Positions 25,721 to 34,388 are shown, counted from the first letter of the stretch. The stretch: 64,000 nt of DNA from Delftia tsuruhatensis NBRC 16741 (GCF_001571325.1 NZ_BCTO01000040.1:1-64000); one strand, 5' to 3'. Made by a program: numbers and translations. Notes: a model not told the origin generated them from the letters alone.

Positions 25721-25888
25721 CTCGGTGAATGAATGGGAGTGATGGTATCCCGGTACGGTGAATCGGTTGAGGTTAAGTTATTCCAATAGGCCGCTGCAAG
25801 GGATGCAGGGTCGGTATTGCCGCCACGGGATGGCTGCCTGTGCTCGCTTGCCCGGAGTAAACTCGACCACCGCAGCAATGGCTGCACG

Positions 25889-25942
25889 ATGGGAATGGAG
25901 CTTCCCGAAACCGCCCTGCAAGGGGCTGATGGCTCCTGCCTT
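25889..25942 (+). promoter_or_regulatory. Fluoride riboswitch (crcB motif)
   Basis: The sequence GATGGGAATGGAGCTTCCCG, then the ACCGCC arm and the GGGGCTGATGGCTCCTGCC segment match the conserved layout of the fluoride aptamer, with its pseudoknot-forming loops. It lies about 85 nt before crcB, the usual target. Binding of fluoride is expected to turn crcB on. A T-rich terminator is not obvious between aptamer and gene, so control may act on translation. Confidence 0.8.
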
Positions 25943-26026
25943 GGTGGGGCGTGTCCTGCCGGTGGCAGGGCCGTGTCTTGATCCTGCCCGGCGCGCCCGT
26001 CCCGGTTGTTTGATGAAAGGACGGTC

Positions 26027-26413
26027 ATGGGTATCTACGGTTTCATTTTGGTGTTCGTGGGCGGCGGCCTCGGCTCCGCGCTACGGCATGGCTCGAACCT
26101 GCTTGCACTGCGGCTGGTGGGCAGTGCCTATCCGCTGGGCACCTTGGCGATCAATGTGCTGGGCGCTTTCGTGATGGGGGTGGTGGTGGAGTGGTTTGCG
26201 CTCAAGACTTCGCTGCCGCAGAGTGCGAGGCTGTTCATCACCACGGGCATTCTGGGCGGCTTCACCACGTTTTCGACCTACGCACTGGAGATCGGCATGC
26301 TGTACGAGCGCGGCGACTGGCTCGCTTCCGTGCTGTATGCGCTGGGTTCGCTGGTGCTGGGCGTTGCCGCGCTGTTTGCGGGGCTGGGGCTGGTTCGGAT
26401 GGTGGCCCATTGA
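26027..26413 (+). CDS. crcB: CrcB/Fluc fluoride ion channel
   Basis: The protein has 128 residues and four predicted membrane helices, the size of bacterial Fluc channels that work as inverted dimers to export fluoride. Diagnostic motifs are present: GGGLGSALRH at the N-terminus, NVLGAFVMG in helix 2 and GGFTTFSTYALE in helix 3 with the conserved Phe/Thr/Ser ion pathway. ATG 26027 has AAAGGA before it; the frame is open seven codons upstream to 26006. The fluoride riboswitch upstream independently supports the function. Confidence 0.95.
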   Translation: MGIYGFILVFVGGGLGSALRHGSNLLALRLVGSAYPLGTLAINVLGAFVMGVVVEWFALKTSLPQSARLFITTGILGGFTTFSTYALEIGMLYERGDWLASVLYALGSLVLGVAALFAGLGLVRMVAH

Positions 26414-26442
26414 GGCGCCCTGATTGCGCTATGCTGTGCGCC

Positions 26443-26499
26443 ATGGCCCGCCTGAACGCAACGCAGATTATTCGCACCATCCATTGGATGGTGGGTTAG
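26443..26499 (+). CDS. Candidate leader peptide (18 residues)
   Basis: The ORF encodes MARLNATQIIRTIHWMVG and ends inside segment 2 of a set of alternative hairpins. Three Ile lie in the region where a stalled ribosome would open the first hairpin. No classical run of one amino acid is present, so the signal sensed is unclear. There is no strong ribosome site; a TATGCT box (26430-26435) lies 7 nt upstream, so it might be read from a nearly leaderless RNA. Confidence 0.45.
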   Translation: MARLNATQIIRTIHWMVG

Positions 26500-26548
26500 C
26501 CAGCGGCCTTCGGCGCCATGCAACCCGCCCAGAGGAGGCGGGTTTTTT
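26475..26548 (+). promoter_or_regulatory. Attenuator-like alternative RNA structures
   Basis: Hairpin 1 pairs CACCATCC (26475-26482) with GGATGGTG (26486-26493). An antiterminator can pair GGTGGGTT (26490-26497) with AACCCGCC (26522-26529), including one G-U. The terminator pairs AACCCGCC with GGCGGGTT (26537-26544), followed by six T. The three structures exclude each other in the 1:2, 2:3, 3:4 manner of amino-acid operon leaders, and the leader ORF covers segments 1 and 2. Confidence 0.55.
26522..26548 (+). terminator. Rho-independent terminator
   Basis: An 8-bp perfect stem (AACCCGCC/GGCGGGTT) with a 7-nt loop ends in TTTTTT. It can end the crcB transcript and is also the last element of the attenuator-like leader before the P-loop ATPase gene. 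Confidence 0.8.
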
Positions 26549-26591
26549 CATTCCGCCTCCAGGGTTTTCACAAGCCTTTCAGGAGATGGAT

Positions 26592-27143
26592 ATGCAGGTT
26601 CTCGAACCGTCCCGCCATGCGGACGACGCCCAGGCCGATTCCCGCGCTGCGCGGCCGGCCACGCTGCACATGGTCTGCGGCAAGATCGGCTCGGGCAAGT
26701 CGACGCTGGCACGGCAACTGGCGGCGCAGCCCGGCACGGTGCTGGTCAGCGAGGATTCCTGGCTGGCCGGTTTGTATCCTGGCGAGATGCAGTCGGTGGC
26801 CGACTATGTGCGCTGCAGCGCGCGGCTCAAGGGATTGATGGGGGCGCATGTGCAGGCGCTGCTGGATGCCGGCGTTTCAGTGGTGCTGGACTTTCCTGCC
26901 AACACGCTGGAAGGCAGAGGTTGGGCGCGCAGCGTGTTCGAGAGGGTGGGTGCCTCCCACCGCCTGCATTTCCTGGATGTGCCCGATGGGGTCTGCAAGC
27001 AGCGCCTGCGTGCGCGCAATGCGGCGGGGGATCATCCCTTTCAGGCCAGCGATGAGCAGTTCGACCTGATCACCAGCTACTTTGTCGCGCCTTGCGCACA
27101 GGAGGGCTTCGACGTGGTGCATCACCCGTATGTGCGGGCCTGA
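26592..27143 (+). CDS. P-loop ATPase/kinase-like protein (AAA_33 type)
   Basis: The protein has 183 residues. The Walker A motif GKIGSGKS spans residues 30-37, and the size and layout (P-loop, then SEDSWLAGLY, VVLDFPANT and a late Arg-rich lid RLRARNA) fit small COG0645/zeta-toxin-like kinases, which phosphorylate small molecules. The start at 26592 has AGGAG 6 nt before it; the ATG two codons upstream lies directly on that site. The substrate is unknown. The unusual leader upstream suggests its synthesis responds to translation conditions. It converges with fecR. Confidence 0.65.
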   Translation: MQVLEPSRHADDAQADSRAARPATLHMVCGKIGSGKSTLARQLAAQPGTVLVSEDSWLAGLYPGEMQSVADYVRCSARLKGLMGAHVQALLDAGVSVVLDFPANTLEGRGWARSVFERVGASHRLHFLDVPDGVCKQRLRARNAAGDHPFQASDEQFDLITSYFVAPCAQEGFDVVHHPYVRA

Positions 27144-27200
27144 CCGCAAAGGCCGTGCGGCCGCCGGCTCGCCCACTGGAACGCCTCCTCGATCGCCTAC

Positions 27201-28178
27201 TCAATCCCCGCCAGACCGTGCCTGCACTTGCACCCAATAGCGTGTACGGGTGCTCAACTGCAAGGGGAAGCGGCTGACGAGCGCGGCCAGGGCGCGATCG
27301 GTGTCGTCCACGGGAAAGGCGCCCGAGACACGCAGGCCTGCCACCTCGGGCGTGCAGCCCAGGTAGCCGGGCCGGTAGCGGGCGAGGGCGTCGATCAGCT
27401 GGCCCAGCGGCATGTCCAGCGCGATCAGTCCGCCTTCGTGCCAGCTGGCGGCAAAGGGATCGGCAGACGCGGGTGGCTGGGCGGCGCTGGCCGAGAAGGC
27501 GGCGTGTTGCCCGGCCTGCAGCTCGGCGGGGGTGGCTTCGCTGTCCAGGGGCTGCAGGCGCACGGTCTTTTCCTGCACGTTGACATGGCACAGGCCGTCG
27601 TCCGCGACATGGACCGTGAAGCGCGTTCCCAGGGCCAGTACATGGCCTTGCGGGGTTTGCACACTGAAGGGGCGGCCCAGTGCGTCTGGCCCGGTGGCGA
27701 CGAGGATGCGGCCGCGGTAAAGGCGCAGCAGGCGCTGGCGGTCGTCGAAAGCCACGTCCACGGAGGTGGCTGTATCCAGGGCCACCAGGGAGCCGTCGGG
27801 CAGCGTCAGGTCGCGGCGCTCGCCAGTGGCAGTGCGATGAGCGGCCTGCCAGTGCTCGAGCGGCGCGCCTTTCCAGGCGAGCCAGGCCGTGGCACCGCTG
27901 CCCAGGCCAAGGGCCACAGCACGCACCGCAGAACGGCGATTGGGGTCGGAGCGGCGGCCCAGCGCCTGGCGCGCCAAGGGTGCGGGCAGATGCGACAGCT
28001 GTGCGGTGACGGATTGCACGCGCAGCCAGGCGCGCTGGTGGGCGGGGTCGGCCTCGTGCCAGTCCGTCCAGGCCTGCTGCAGGCTTGGCGTCACCGCGGT
28101 GCCGCGCAGTTTCACATGCCAGGCAGCGGCCTCATGCAAGGCCCGTCGGTCGTTGCTTTCCAAAGATCCCTCGCCCAT
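27201..28178 (-). CDS. fecR: FecR-family anti-sigma/sigma regulator
   Basis: The protein has 325 residues. The N-terminal ~80 residues form the cytoplasmic sigma-binding domain (AAAWHVKLRG, then DWHEADPAHQRAWLRV). A membrane segment lies near residues 87-104 (AVALGLGSGATAWLAW). The periplasmic FecR domain follows (GERRDLTLPDGSLVALDTATSVDV and LALGTRFTVHV). Such proteins relay occupancy of a TonB-dependent receptor to their cognate ECF sigma factor. The sigma gene is 4 nt upstream in the same operon. No TonB receptor gene follows; the next gene is convergent, so the partner receptor must lie elsewhere. Confidence 0.9.
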   Translation of the reverse strand: MGEGSLESNDRRALHEAAAWHVKLRGTAVTPSLQQAWTDWHEADPAHQRAWLRVQSVTAQLSHLPAPLARQALGRRSDPNRRSAVRAVALGLGSGATAWLAWKGAPLEHWQAAHRTATGERRDLTLPDGSLVALDTATSVDVAFDDRQRLLRLYRGRILVATGPDALGRPFSVQTPQGHVLALGTRFTVHVADDGLCHVNVQEKTVRLQPLDSEATPAELQAGQHAAFSASAAQPPASADPFAASWHEGGLIALDMPLGQLIDALARYRPGYLGCTPEVAGLRVSGAFPVDDTDRALAALVSRFPLQLSTRTRYWVQVQARSGGD

Positions 28179-28182
28179 GTGG

Positions 28183-28716
28183 CTATGCCAGGACCAGGCA
28201 GCAATGCTCCATCGCCCGGGTCAGGTAGTTGCTGACGGTGCGCAGCGACACGCCCAGGCGCTCGGCGATCTCGGGGTAGCTCAGTTCCTCGAAATGGGAC
28301 AGGACGAAGGCTTCGCGCACCTTGGGTGCAAGGCCCTGGAGCATGCGGTCCACGTCGAGCAGGGTCTGCTGGACGATGGCCTGCTCCTCGGGCGAAGGCG
28401 CCAGCGACTGCGGCAGCTGGGCAAGATAGTCCAGATATGACTGCTCCAGCGTGCGGCGGCGAAACAGGTCGGTGACCAGGCCGCGGGCGATGGTGGCCAG
28501 GTAGCGCCTGGGCTCGCGGATGTCCTGCTGCGGCACTGGCGAGCGCAGCAGGCGCACGAAGGTGTCCTGGGCCAGGTCGGCCGCATCGTCACGGTTGCCC
28601 AGGCGCTTGCGCAGCAGGCTTTCCAGCCAGGGATGGTGATTCTGGTAGAGGCTGTGCACGGAGAGGGCTTGTGCGAAAGAAGCGGGGAGGCCGGGCGTAG
28701 AAGCCGAGATGGGCAA
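28183..28716 (-). CDS. fecI: FecI-family ECF sigma factor
   Basis: The protein has 177 residues from a TTG start at 28716; a GTG at 28659 (HSLYQNHHPWLESLL) gives a product closer to the usual length and may be the real start. Region 2 (RDDAADLAQDTFVRLL) and region 4 (LPEIAERLG-type helix-turn-helix: SYPEIAERLGVSLRTVSNYL) are clear. FecI-type sigmas direct RNA polymerase to TonB-receptor operons under iron limitation. A Fur box lies just upstream and FecR is encoded immediately downstream. Confidence 0.9.
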   Translation of the reverse strand: MPISASTPGLPASFAQALSVHSLYQNHHPWLESLLRKRLGNRDDAADLAQDTFVRLLRSPVPQQDIREPRRYLATIARGLVTDLFRRRTLEQSYLDYLAQLPQSLAPSPEEQAIVQQTLLDVDRMLQGLAPKVREAFVLSHFEELSYPEIAERLGVSLRTVSNYLTRAMEHCCLVLA

Positions 28717-28738
28717 CGTGGCGGTCTCGGTTGCAAAA

Positions 28739-28763
28739 GATAATAAGAATGCTTATCAATTAT
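28739..28763 (-). promoter_or_regulatory. Fur box before fecI
   Basis: GATAATAAGAATGCTTATC plus a further ATTATC makes a near-symmetric Fur site of the GATAAT-GATAAT-ATTATC type. It lies 22-46 nt before the fecI start, so iron-loaded Fur should repress fecIR. Confidence 0.75.
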
Positions 28764-28816
28764 CTTTCACACAGGCTTTACTCCTGAGGACTGGGTATCT
28801 TTCTGTTGCATGTGCG

Positions 28817-29746
28817 CTACAGGGAGATGCTGGCGGAACTTCCACGCCGGCCCTGCGCCGGGCGATTGCGCTGGTAGGCGCTGGGCGGAGCGCCAAAGCT
28901 GCGCCGGAAGACGGCGGTGAAGGCGCTGGGACTGTCGTATCCATGGGAGAGCGCCACTTCCAGGACCGAGGCGCCAGCGGCCAGCCGGGGCAGGCTGAGC
29001 AGAAGACGGGCCTGGCGGCACCATGCGCCGAAGTTCATGCCGGTCTCGCGCAGGAACAGGCGTGCCAGCGTGCGGGGATGCATGTGCAGCCGCTGTGCCC
29101 AGCTGGCTAGGCCGGCGGCCTGCGATGGGTCGTCCACAAAGCTGCGGCAGCAGGCGGCCAGGGCGCCATGCCGGGGCATGGGCACGTGCAAGGACAGGGC
29201 GCGGGCGCGCTCCATTTCGTCGAGGATCAACTGCATGACACGCTCCTCCCTGCCGCCCAGCGGGTAGTCCATGGGCAGCTCGATGGCCTCCAGCACGAGT
29301 TCGCGCAGCAGGGGCGTGACCTGCATCACTCGGCAGTCTTGCCACAGGCCGGGCCGCAGCCCCGGCTCCACGAACACGGTGCGCATGGCCACGGGGCCGG
29401 CGGCCATGTGGATGGCGTGCAGGGCCTGTGGTGGAACCCAGACGGCGCATCCCGGGGGGACGACCCAACTGCCCGAATCCGCGCGGATCAGCATCACTCC
29501 TTCGGTGGCATGCAGCAGCTGGCCGCGGCGGTGGGCATGCGGTGCGATGGCAGCGCCGGCCGCCATGTCTGTGGCAAAGGCCACGACCGGGCGGGCCGTG
29601 TGCTCGCCGTGCGGGGGCAATGGAGCGGCCGCAGGCACGTCATCCAGGCAGGCGCGTGTGCGGGCATGGGAAAGTGGGCCACTTTGCCGGGTTGTCATTT
29701 TCTCGACGATTGTTGTTGCTTCGTAGCAGGAATGCAGATCATGCAC
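28817..29746 (-). CDS. AraC-family transcriptional regulator
   Basis: The protein has 309 residues from the first ATG; ATG 29698 (MTTRQSGPL) is an alternative. The N-terminal cupin part (PHAHRRGQLLHATEGVMLIRADSGSWVVPPGCAVWVPP, quoted here as PHAHRRGQLLHA and VVPPGCAVWVPP) is the ligand-binding jelly roll. The C-terminal ~100 residues hold two helix-turn-helix units, the second near EVALSHGYDSPSAFTAVFRR. It is divergent from a Fsr-like exporter, with CCACTTTC repeats in and beside the gap. I infer that it controls that exporter. Confidence 0.9.
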   Translation of the reverse strand: MHDLHSCYEATTIVEKMTTRQSGPLSHARTRACLDDVPAAAPLPPHGEHTARPVVAFATDMAAGAAIAPHAHRRGQLLHATEGVMLIRADSGSWVVPPGCAVWVPPQALHAIHMAAGPVAMRTVFVEPGLRPGLWQDCRVMQVTPLLRELVLEAIELPMDYPLGGREERVMQLILDEMERARALSLHVPMPRHGALAACCRSFVDDPSQAAGLASWAQRLHMHPRTLARLFLRETGMNFGAWCRQARLLLSLPRLAAGASVLEVALSHGYDSPSAFTAVFRRSFGAPPSAYQRNRPAQGRRGSSASISL

Positions 29747-29784
29747 TTTCTACGATGACCCACTTTCAATCCGCAGGAAAGTGG
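29671..29784. promoter_or_regulatory. Repeated CCACTTT operator between AraC gene and exporter
   Basis: AAAGTGGGCCACTTT (29671-29685) is a perfect palindrome. GCACTTTC (29743-29750) and CCACTTTC (29760-29767) are direct repeats 17 nt apart, and GAAAGTGG (29777-29784) is the inverted match. The repeated half-site around the divergent start region is a likely binding site for the AraC regulator. Confidence 0.55.
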
Positions 29785-29839
29785 CAGGTATGGAGATGAT
29801 TTCCCTTTCGAGAATGACGGACGTGACAGGAGGCAGGGC

Positions 29840-31021
29840 ATGAACCGCGCACGTCTGGGGCTGCTTACGGGCACGCATGCCATCAACGACCTCTACCAGG
29901 GACTGGTTCCTGCGCTGTTGCCCTTCATGGTGCTGGAGCGCGGCTACAGCTATACGGAAGCCAGCGGCCTGATGCTGGCGGCCACGGGCCTGTCGAGCAT
30001 GGTCCAGCCGCTGTTCGGCCTGTATGCCGACCGGTCGCCACGGCCCTGGATGGTGCCGGCCGGCTTTGTGGTGGCCGCCCTGGGCCTGGCCCTGGTGGGC
30101 ATGAGCCCGGACTACTGGGTCAGCTGGTTGGCTGCCGTGCTGTGCGGCCTGGGGATCGCGGCCTACCATCCGTCCGCAACGGTGGCGGCCCGCATGGCGG
30201 GCGGCGGCTCGCAGAAGGCGATGAGCGTATTTTCGGTGGGCGGAACGGCGGGGGCATCGTTCGCTCCCATGCTGGCTGCGGCCGTGGTGGGCGCAGGCGC
30301 CTTGCACCGCAGCTGGATGCTGGCCCTGCCTGCAGCGGCCATGCTGGTGCTCTGGTATGCCTGTACTTGGCGGGATGGAGCCAAGGACCATTGCGCCACC
30401 CGGCGCCCGGCCGTGGCTCAGGGCGAATTGCCCGCCAACCACTGGCGCGCCTTCTTCCTGCTGTGCGGGGTCATCGTCTGCTGGTCGATTCCCTATGTGA
30501 CGGTGCTGTCCACCCTGCCCATGTTCGTGACGCGCGAGCTGGGCGGCTCGGACTTCATGGGAGCGGCCACGCTGACCTCATTCACAGCCGCTGCGGCGGT
30601 GGGCACTTTGCTGGGGGGCACGCTTGCAGATCGCCGGGGGCGCATGCAGGCCATCCGCGCCGGCTACCTGTTGGCATTGCCTGCTCTGGCGGCCCTGGCC
30701 CTGGCCTCCACGCCATGGATGGCGCTGGCCTGCACCATGGCCCTGGGCGTGTGCATGTTTCTTCCGTTTGCCGCCCAGGTCACGCTGGCCCAGGACTATC
30801 TGCCGCGCAACCAGGCCACGGCCAGCGGGCTGACCCTGGGGCTGGCCATGTCGATAGGCGGCATGGTGGCGCCGTTGTTCGGCATGCTGTCCGATGCGCG
30901 CGGACTGCGTTTTTCGTTGAGCGTCGTGCTGTGCATTCTGTGCGTTGCCGCGGCGCAGGCGTGGTGCATGCGCAATCGGCGCAGCGAGGGGAGTGCTGCA
31001 CCGGCGGCTGTCAGGGCCTGA
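29840..31021 (+). CDS. MFS exporter, fosmidomycin-resistance (Fsr)-like
   Basis: The protein has 393 residues and about 12 hydrophobic segments. The opening GTHAINDLYQGLVPALLPFM is typical of the Fsr branch of the major facilitator superfamily, and the loop GLYADRSPRPWMVP matches the A-loop pattern. AGGAGG lies 6 nt before the ATG. A second loop motif (GGTLADRRGRMQAIRAG) starts the C-terminal half. Known members export fosmidomycin or related drugs; the natural substrate here is unknown. The divergent AraC gene probably regulates it. Confidence 0.8.
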   Translation: MNRARLGLLTGTHAINDLYQGLVPALLPFMVLERGYSYTEASGLMLAATGLSSMVQPLFGLYADRSPRPWMVPAGFVVAALGLALVGMSPDYWVSWLAAVLCGLGIAAYHPSATVAARMAGGGSQKAMSVFSVGGTAGASFAPMLAAAVVGAGALHRSWMLALPAAAMLVLWYACTWRDGAKDHCATRRPAVAQGELPANHWRAFFLLCGVIVCWSIPYVTVLSTLPMFVTRELGGSDFMGAATLTSFTAAAAVGTLLGGTLADRRGRMQAIRAGYLLALPALAALALASTPWMALACTMALGVCMFLPFAAQVTLAQDYLPRNQATASGLTLGLAMSIGGMVAPLFGMLSDARGLRFSLSVVLCILCVAAAQAWCMRNRRSEGSAAPAAVRA

Positions 31022-31104
31022 TGCGCAGCCCCTGCCGCTGGGCAAGGCAAGAGACAGGCCCGGGCTCTCGCAGACCGGGTGGACGGGTTGGTCTCAGGGC
31101 GACC

Positions 31105-31512
31105 TCAGGCCGGTGTCTGCGCGCCGTGCGCTTCCATGCGTTCCAGGGCGGCACAGACATCGGCCATGCGGCCCGAGATGAACAGGCATTCGGGCTGCTC
31201 CTGCGGCGAGCGCTGGATGATGCGCAGACCCGAAGGCAGGGCCTGATCTGCCGGAAGGGAGGGCAGTTCGGGTTGCAGGGGCAGCAGCAGCTGCGCATCC
31301 CTGTGTTCTGGCAGCCGTGCTGACTTGCTGCGCCGCTGCTGGCTGCGGCGGCGTGCCTTGCTGAAGGACAGGATGGTCGCCTGCTCGGATTGCACAGGCG
31401 ATTCGGGCTGGATGGTGCGCATGGCGGGCTCCATGGCGGCGGCGGGCAGGCGAATGCCCTGTGCCAGGCGCAGGAAGGACAGAGAAGACAGTGTTGGCAG
31501 AGCGAATCCCAT
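31105..31512 (-). CDS. Unknown protein downstream of lexA
   Basis: The protein has 135 residues. ATG 31512 is chosen because AGGAG lies 8 nt upstream; the frame is open to 31650 but without a good site. The N-terminus (GFALPTLSSLSFLRLAQGIRLP) is amphipathic, the centre is basic (SKARRRSQQRRSKSARLP), and the C-terminus is short and helical. It lies 162 nt after lexA on the same strand, with a strong hairpin between them. The place is that of sulA in some genera, but the sequence does not resemble SulA. The function is unknown. Confidence 0.55.
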   Translation of the reverse strand: MGFALPTLSSLSFLRLAQGIRLPAAAMEPAMRTIQPESPVQSEQATILSFSKARRRSQQRRSKSARLPEHRDAQLLLPLQPELPSLPADQALPSGLRIIQRSPQEQPECLFISGRMADVCAALERMEAHGAQTPA

Positions 31513-31582
31513 GTGACGACTCCTGTTGGCGTATTTCAAAGAGGCATGGACACAGGCAGGATTGCGGTTTGCGGGCAAAGCT

Positions 31583-31628
31583 CCGCCCAGGGCGAAGCTG
31601 CAAGGCTTCGCGCCTACCACCTGGGCGG
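31583..31628 (-). repeat. Two-part hairpin between lexA and the downstream gene
   Basis: CCGCCCAGG (31583-31591) pairs with CCTGGGCGG (31620-31628), and inside it GCGAAGC (31592-31598) pairs perfectly with GCTTCGC (31605-31611). There is no T-run, so it is a weak terminator at best. It may adjust read-through from lexA or stabilise the lexA mRNA. Confidence 0.6.
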
Positions 31629-31674
31629 TGCATGAAATAGGGTGTGGCAACCCGTGCAGGGCTGCCCGTCCGGC

Positions 31675-32349
31675 TTACATGGACATGCTGTTGCGGATCA
31701 GCCCCACGGCCAGGCCTTCAATGGCAAAGGCCTCTTCGGGAGCGACGCGGATCACCGGGTAATCGGGGTTTTCCGGCAGGAGTTCCACGCCCTGCGTGGT
31801 GCGGCGCAGGCGCTTGACGGTGACTTCATCTCCCAGGCGTGCCACGACGATCTGCCCGTTGCGGGCTTCATGCGCGGACTGCACGGCCAGCAGATCGCCG
31901 TCCATGATGCCCGCGTCGCGCATGGACATGCCGCGCACGCGCAGCAGATAGTCCGGGCGGACCTGGAACAGGCTGGGTTCGACGGAATAGGTCTGGTCGA
32001 TATGTTCCTGGGCGAGAATGGGCGAGCCCGCCGCAACGCGGCCCACCAGCGGCAGCATCAGCGGCGCCAGGGCCGACAGCGGCAGCCCGAAGCTGGTGCC
32101 GCGTGCGGCATTGATGTTGCGCACGGTGTCGGTACGCAGGCGAATGCCGCGGGAGGTGCCGCTGACCAGTTCGATCACGCCTTTGCGGGCCAGGGCCTGC
32201 AGGTGTTCCTCTGCTGCGTTGGCGGACTTGAAGCCCAGCGTGTTGGCGATTTCCGCGCGGGTGGGGGGCGCGCCCGTGCGGGAGATGGCGGCCTGGATCA
32301 GGTCCAGGATCTGTTGCTGGCGGGCGGTGAGCTTGGGATGGTCGAGCAT
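31675..32349 (-). CDS. lexA: LexA SOS repressor
   Basis: The protein has 224 residues. The N-terminal winged helix ([14 protein letters not shown], then [15 protein letters not shown]) binds SOS boxes. The C-terminal domain has the self-cleavage bond A107-G108 (VAAGSP), the catalytic S142 (GMSM) and K179 (VKRL). RecA filaments stimulate cleavage and release the regulon. An SOS-like site lies in the promoter region upstream, showing autoregulation. The same repressor should read the perfect box in the prophage at 23.3 kb. Confidence 0.97.
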   Translation of the reverse strand: MLDHPKLTARQQQILDLIQAAISRTGAPPTRAEIANTLGFKSANAAEEHLQALARKGVIELVSGTSRGIRLRTDTVRNINAARGTSFGLPLSALAPLMLPLVGRVAAGSPILAQEHIDQTYSVEPSLFQVRPDYLLRVRGMSMRDAGIMDGDLLAVQSAHEARNGQIVVARLGDEVTVKRLRRTTQGVELLPENPDYPVIRVAPEEAFAIEGLAVGLIRNSMSM

Positions 32350-32405
32350 GGCGTGCGTCCGGTCCTTGAATTCAGATGGCAGGCAGAGAAGTCATCTGAT
32401 GATTT

Positions 32406-32430
32406 ATACAGTATCTGTATTTTTAACCAG
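32406..32430 (-). promoter_or_regulatory. SOS box(es) upstream of lexA
   Basis: CTGTATTTTTAACCAG (32415-32430) matches CTGT-N8-ACAG at 7 of 8 fixed bases, and the overlapping ATACAGTATCTGTAT (32406-32420) is a perfect inverted repeat. It is placed between lexA and the divergent asparaginase gene and probably serves lexA autoregulation. Confidence 0.65.
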
Positions 32431-32447
32431 TTTTCCAAGAGGTGCAA

Positions 32448-33437
32448 GTGGGGCAGTCAAAGTTGGTGATTCTTGGCACGGGCGGCACCATCGCCGGCCG
32501 GGCGGATTCGCAGTCGCAGGCAGTGGGATACAAGGCCGGACAGATCACGGTGCAGTCGCTGCTCGATGCCGTGCCGGATCTGGAGCAGCAGGCGCTGGGG
32601 CTTGTGCAGACGCAGCAGCTCGCGCAGGTGGACAGCAAGGATATGGACTGGCCCGTGTGGCGCGCGTTGCTGCGTGCCTGCACGCAGGCGCTGGAGGATG
32701 CGGACACACGCGCCGTGGTGATCACGCATGGAACGGACACGCTGGAAGAGACGGCCTGGCTGCTGCACAGCCTGCTGCCTGCCACCAAGCCCATCGTGCT
32801 CACTTGCGCCATGCGCCCGGCCACGGCCCTGCTGGCCGACGGACCGCAGAATCTGCGCGATGCCGTGACCGTGGCCGCCAGCGGCGGGCGCAGCGGTGTG
32901 TGGGTGGTGGCCGGCGGCGAAGTGCATGCGGCGGCCCAGGTGCAAAAAGTCCACCCTTACCGACTGCAGGCCATGCGCTCCATGGAAGGTGGTCCGCAGG
33001 CCCTGGTGGAGGAAGGGCGCGTGCGCTGGCTGGTGCCTGATGCGCCGGTCACGCCGGTTGCCCCCGTTGCGCGGATGGCGATTTCCGCTCCCGCTCTGTC
33101 TGACCTGCTGGCGCTGGATGAGCTGCCCTGGGTCGAGGTGGTGTTCAGCAGTGCCCTGGCGCGAGCCTGCGGCGTGGATGCGCTGGTGGCCGCAGGCGTG
33201 CGCGGCATCGTGGTGGCCGGCACGGGCAATGCGACCATTCACGAAAGCATGGAAGCGGCCTTGCTGCGCGCGCGCGACAAAGGCGTCTGGATCTGGCGGG
33301 GCACGCGCTGCGCCGAAGGCCTGCCCGTTGCCTCGGGGCTTGGCACGGACCCCGCAGAGGCCGATCTGGTCCAACTGCCCGTGGCCAAGGCGCGGATTGC
33401 CATGATGCTGGCGCTGGCCGCGCAGCCGCGCGACTGA
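32448..33437 (+). CDS. L-asparaginase
   Basis: The protein has 329 residues from GTG 32448, which has AAGAGG 5 nt before it; GTG 32442 is less well placed. The catalytic threonines are in GTGGT (T14) and THGTD (T96-D97), both family signatures, with the HPYR-adjacent Lys later. It hydrolyses Asn to Asp and ammonia. No clear signal peptide is seen, suggesting a cytoplasmic enzyme. It is divergent from lexA, and a bidirectional terminator separates it from adk. Confidence 0.9.
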   Translation: MGQSKLVILGTGGTIAGRADSQSQAVGYKAGQITVQSLLDAVPDLEQQALGLVQTQQLAQVDSKDMDWPVWRALLRACTQALEDADTRAVVITHGTDTLEETAWLLHSLLPATKPIVLTCAMRPATALLADGPQNLRDAVTVAASGGRSGVWVVAGGEVHAAAQVQKVHPYRLQAMRSMEGGPQALVEEGRVRWLVPDAPVTPVAPVARMAISAPALSDLLALDELPWVEVVFSSALARACGVDALVAAGVRGIVVAGTGNATIHESMEAALLRARDKGVWIWRGTRCAEGLPVASGLGTDPAEADLVQLPVAKARIAMMLALAAQPRD

Positions 33438-33480
33438 TCCTCCGGGCGTCGCCGGCGCTTCAGATGCAGGCGGGCAACAA

Positions 33481-33503
33481 AAAAGCACCCGGCGGGTGCT
33501 TTT
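33481..33503. terminator. Bidirectional rho-independent terminator
   Basis: AAAAGCACCC and GGGTGCTTTT form a perfect 10-bp stem around GGC, with A-run and T-run on the two sides. It ends both the asparaginase transcript and the adk operon, which converge here. Confidence 0.85.
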
Positions 33504-33527
33504 CTGGGGTCTGGCGCATGGCCTGCG

Positions 33528-34301
<774 letters not shown>

Positions 34302-34388
34302 TTACACGCACGGGGCAAAACTGTCGCCTGTGCAATCGCCAAAACCTGCGTTTTGCTGTCCGACAAAACCGCATGGGCGGTGTTGCTG

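Noticed and set aside
26430..26435. TATGCT as the -10 of the leader RNA
   Set aside because: The nearest -35-like TTGAGG is only 14 bp away; the promoter may instead be that of crcB, so no promoter feature was called.
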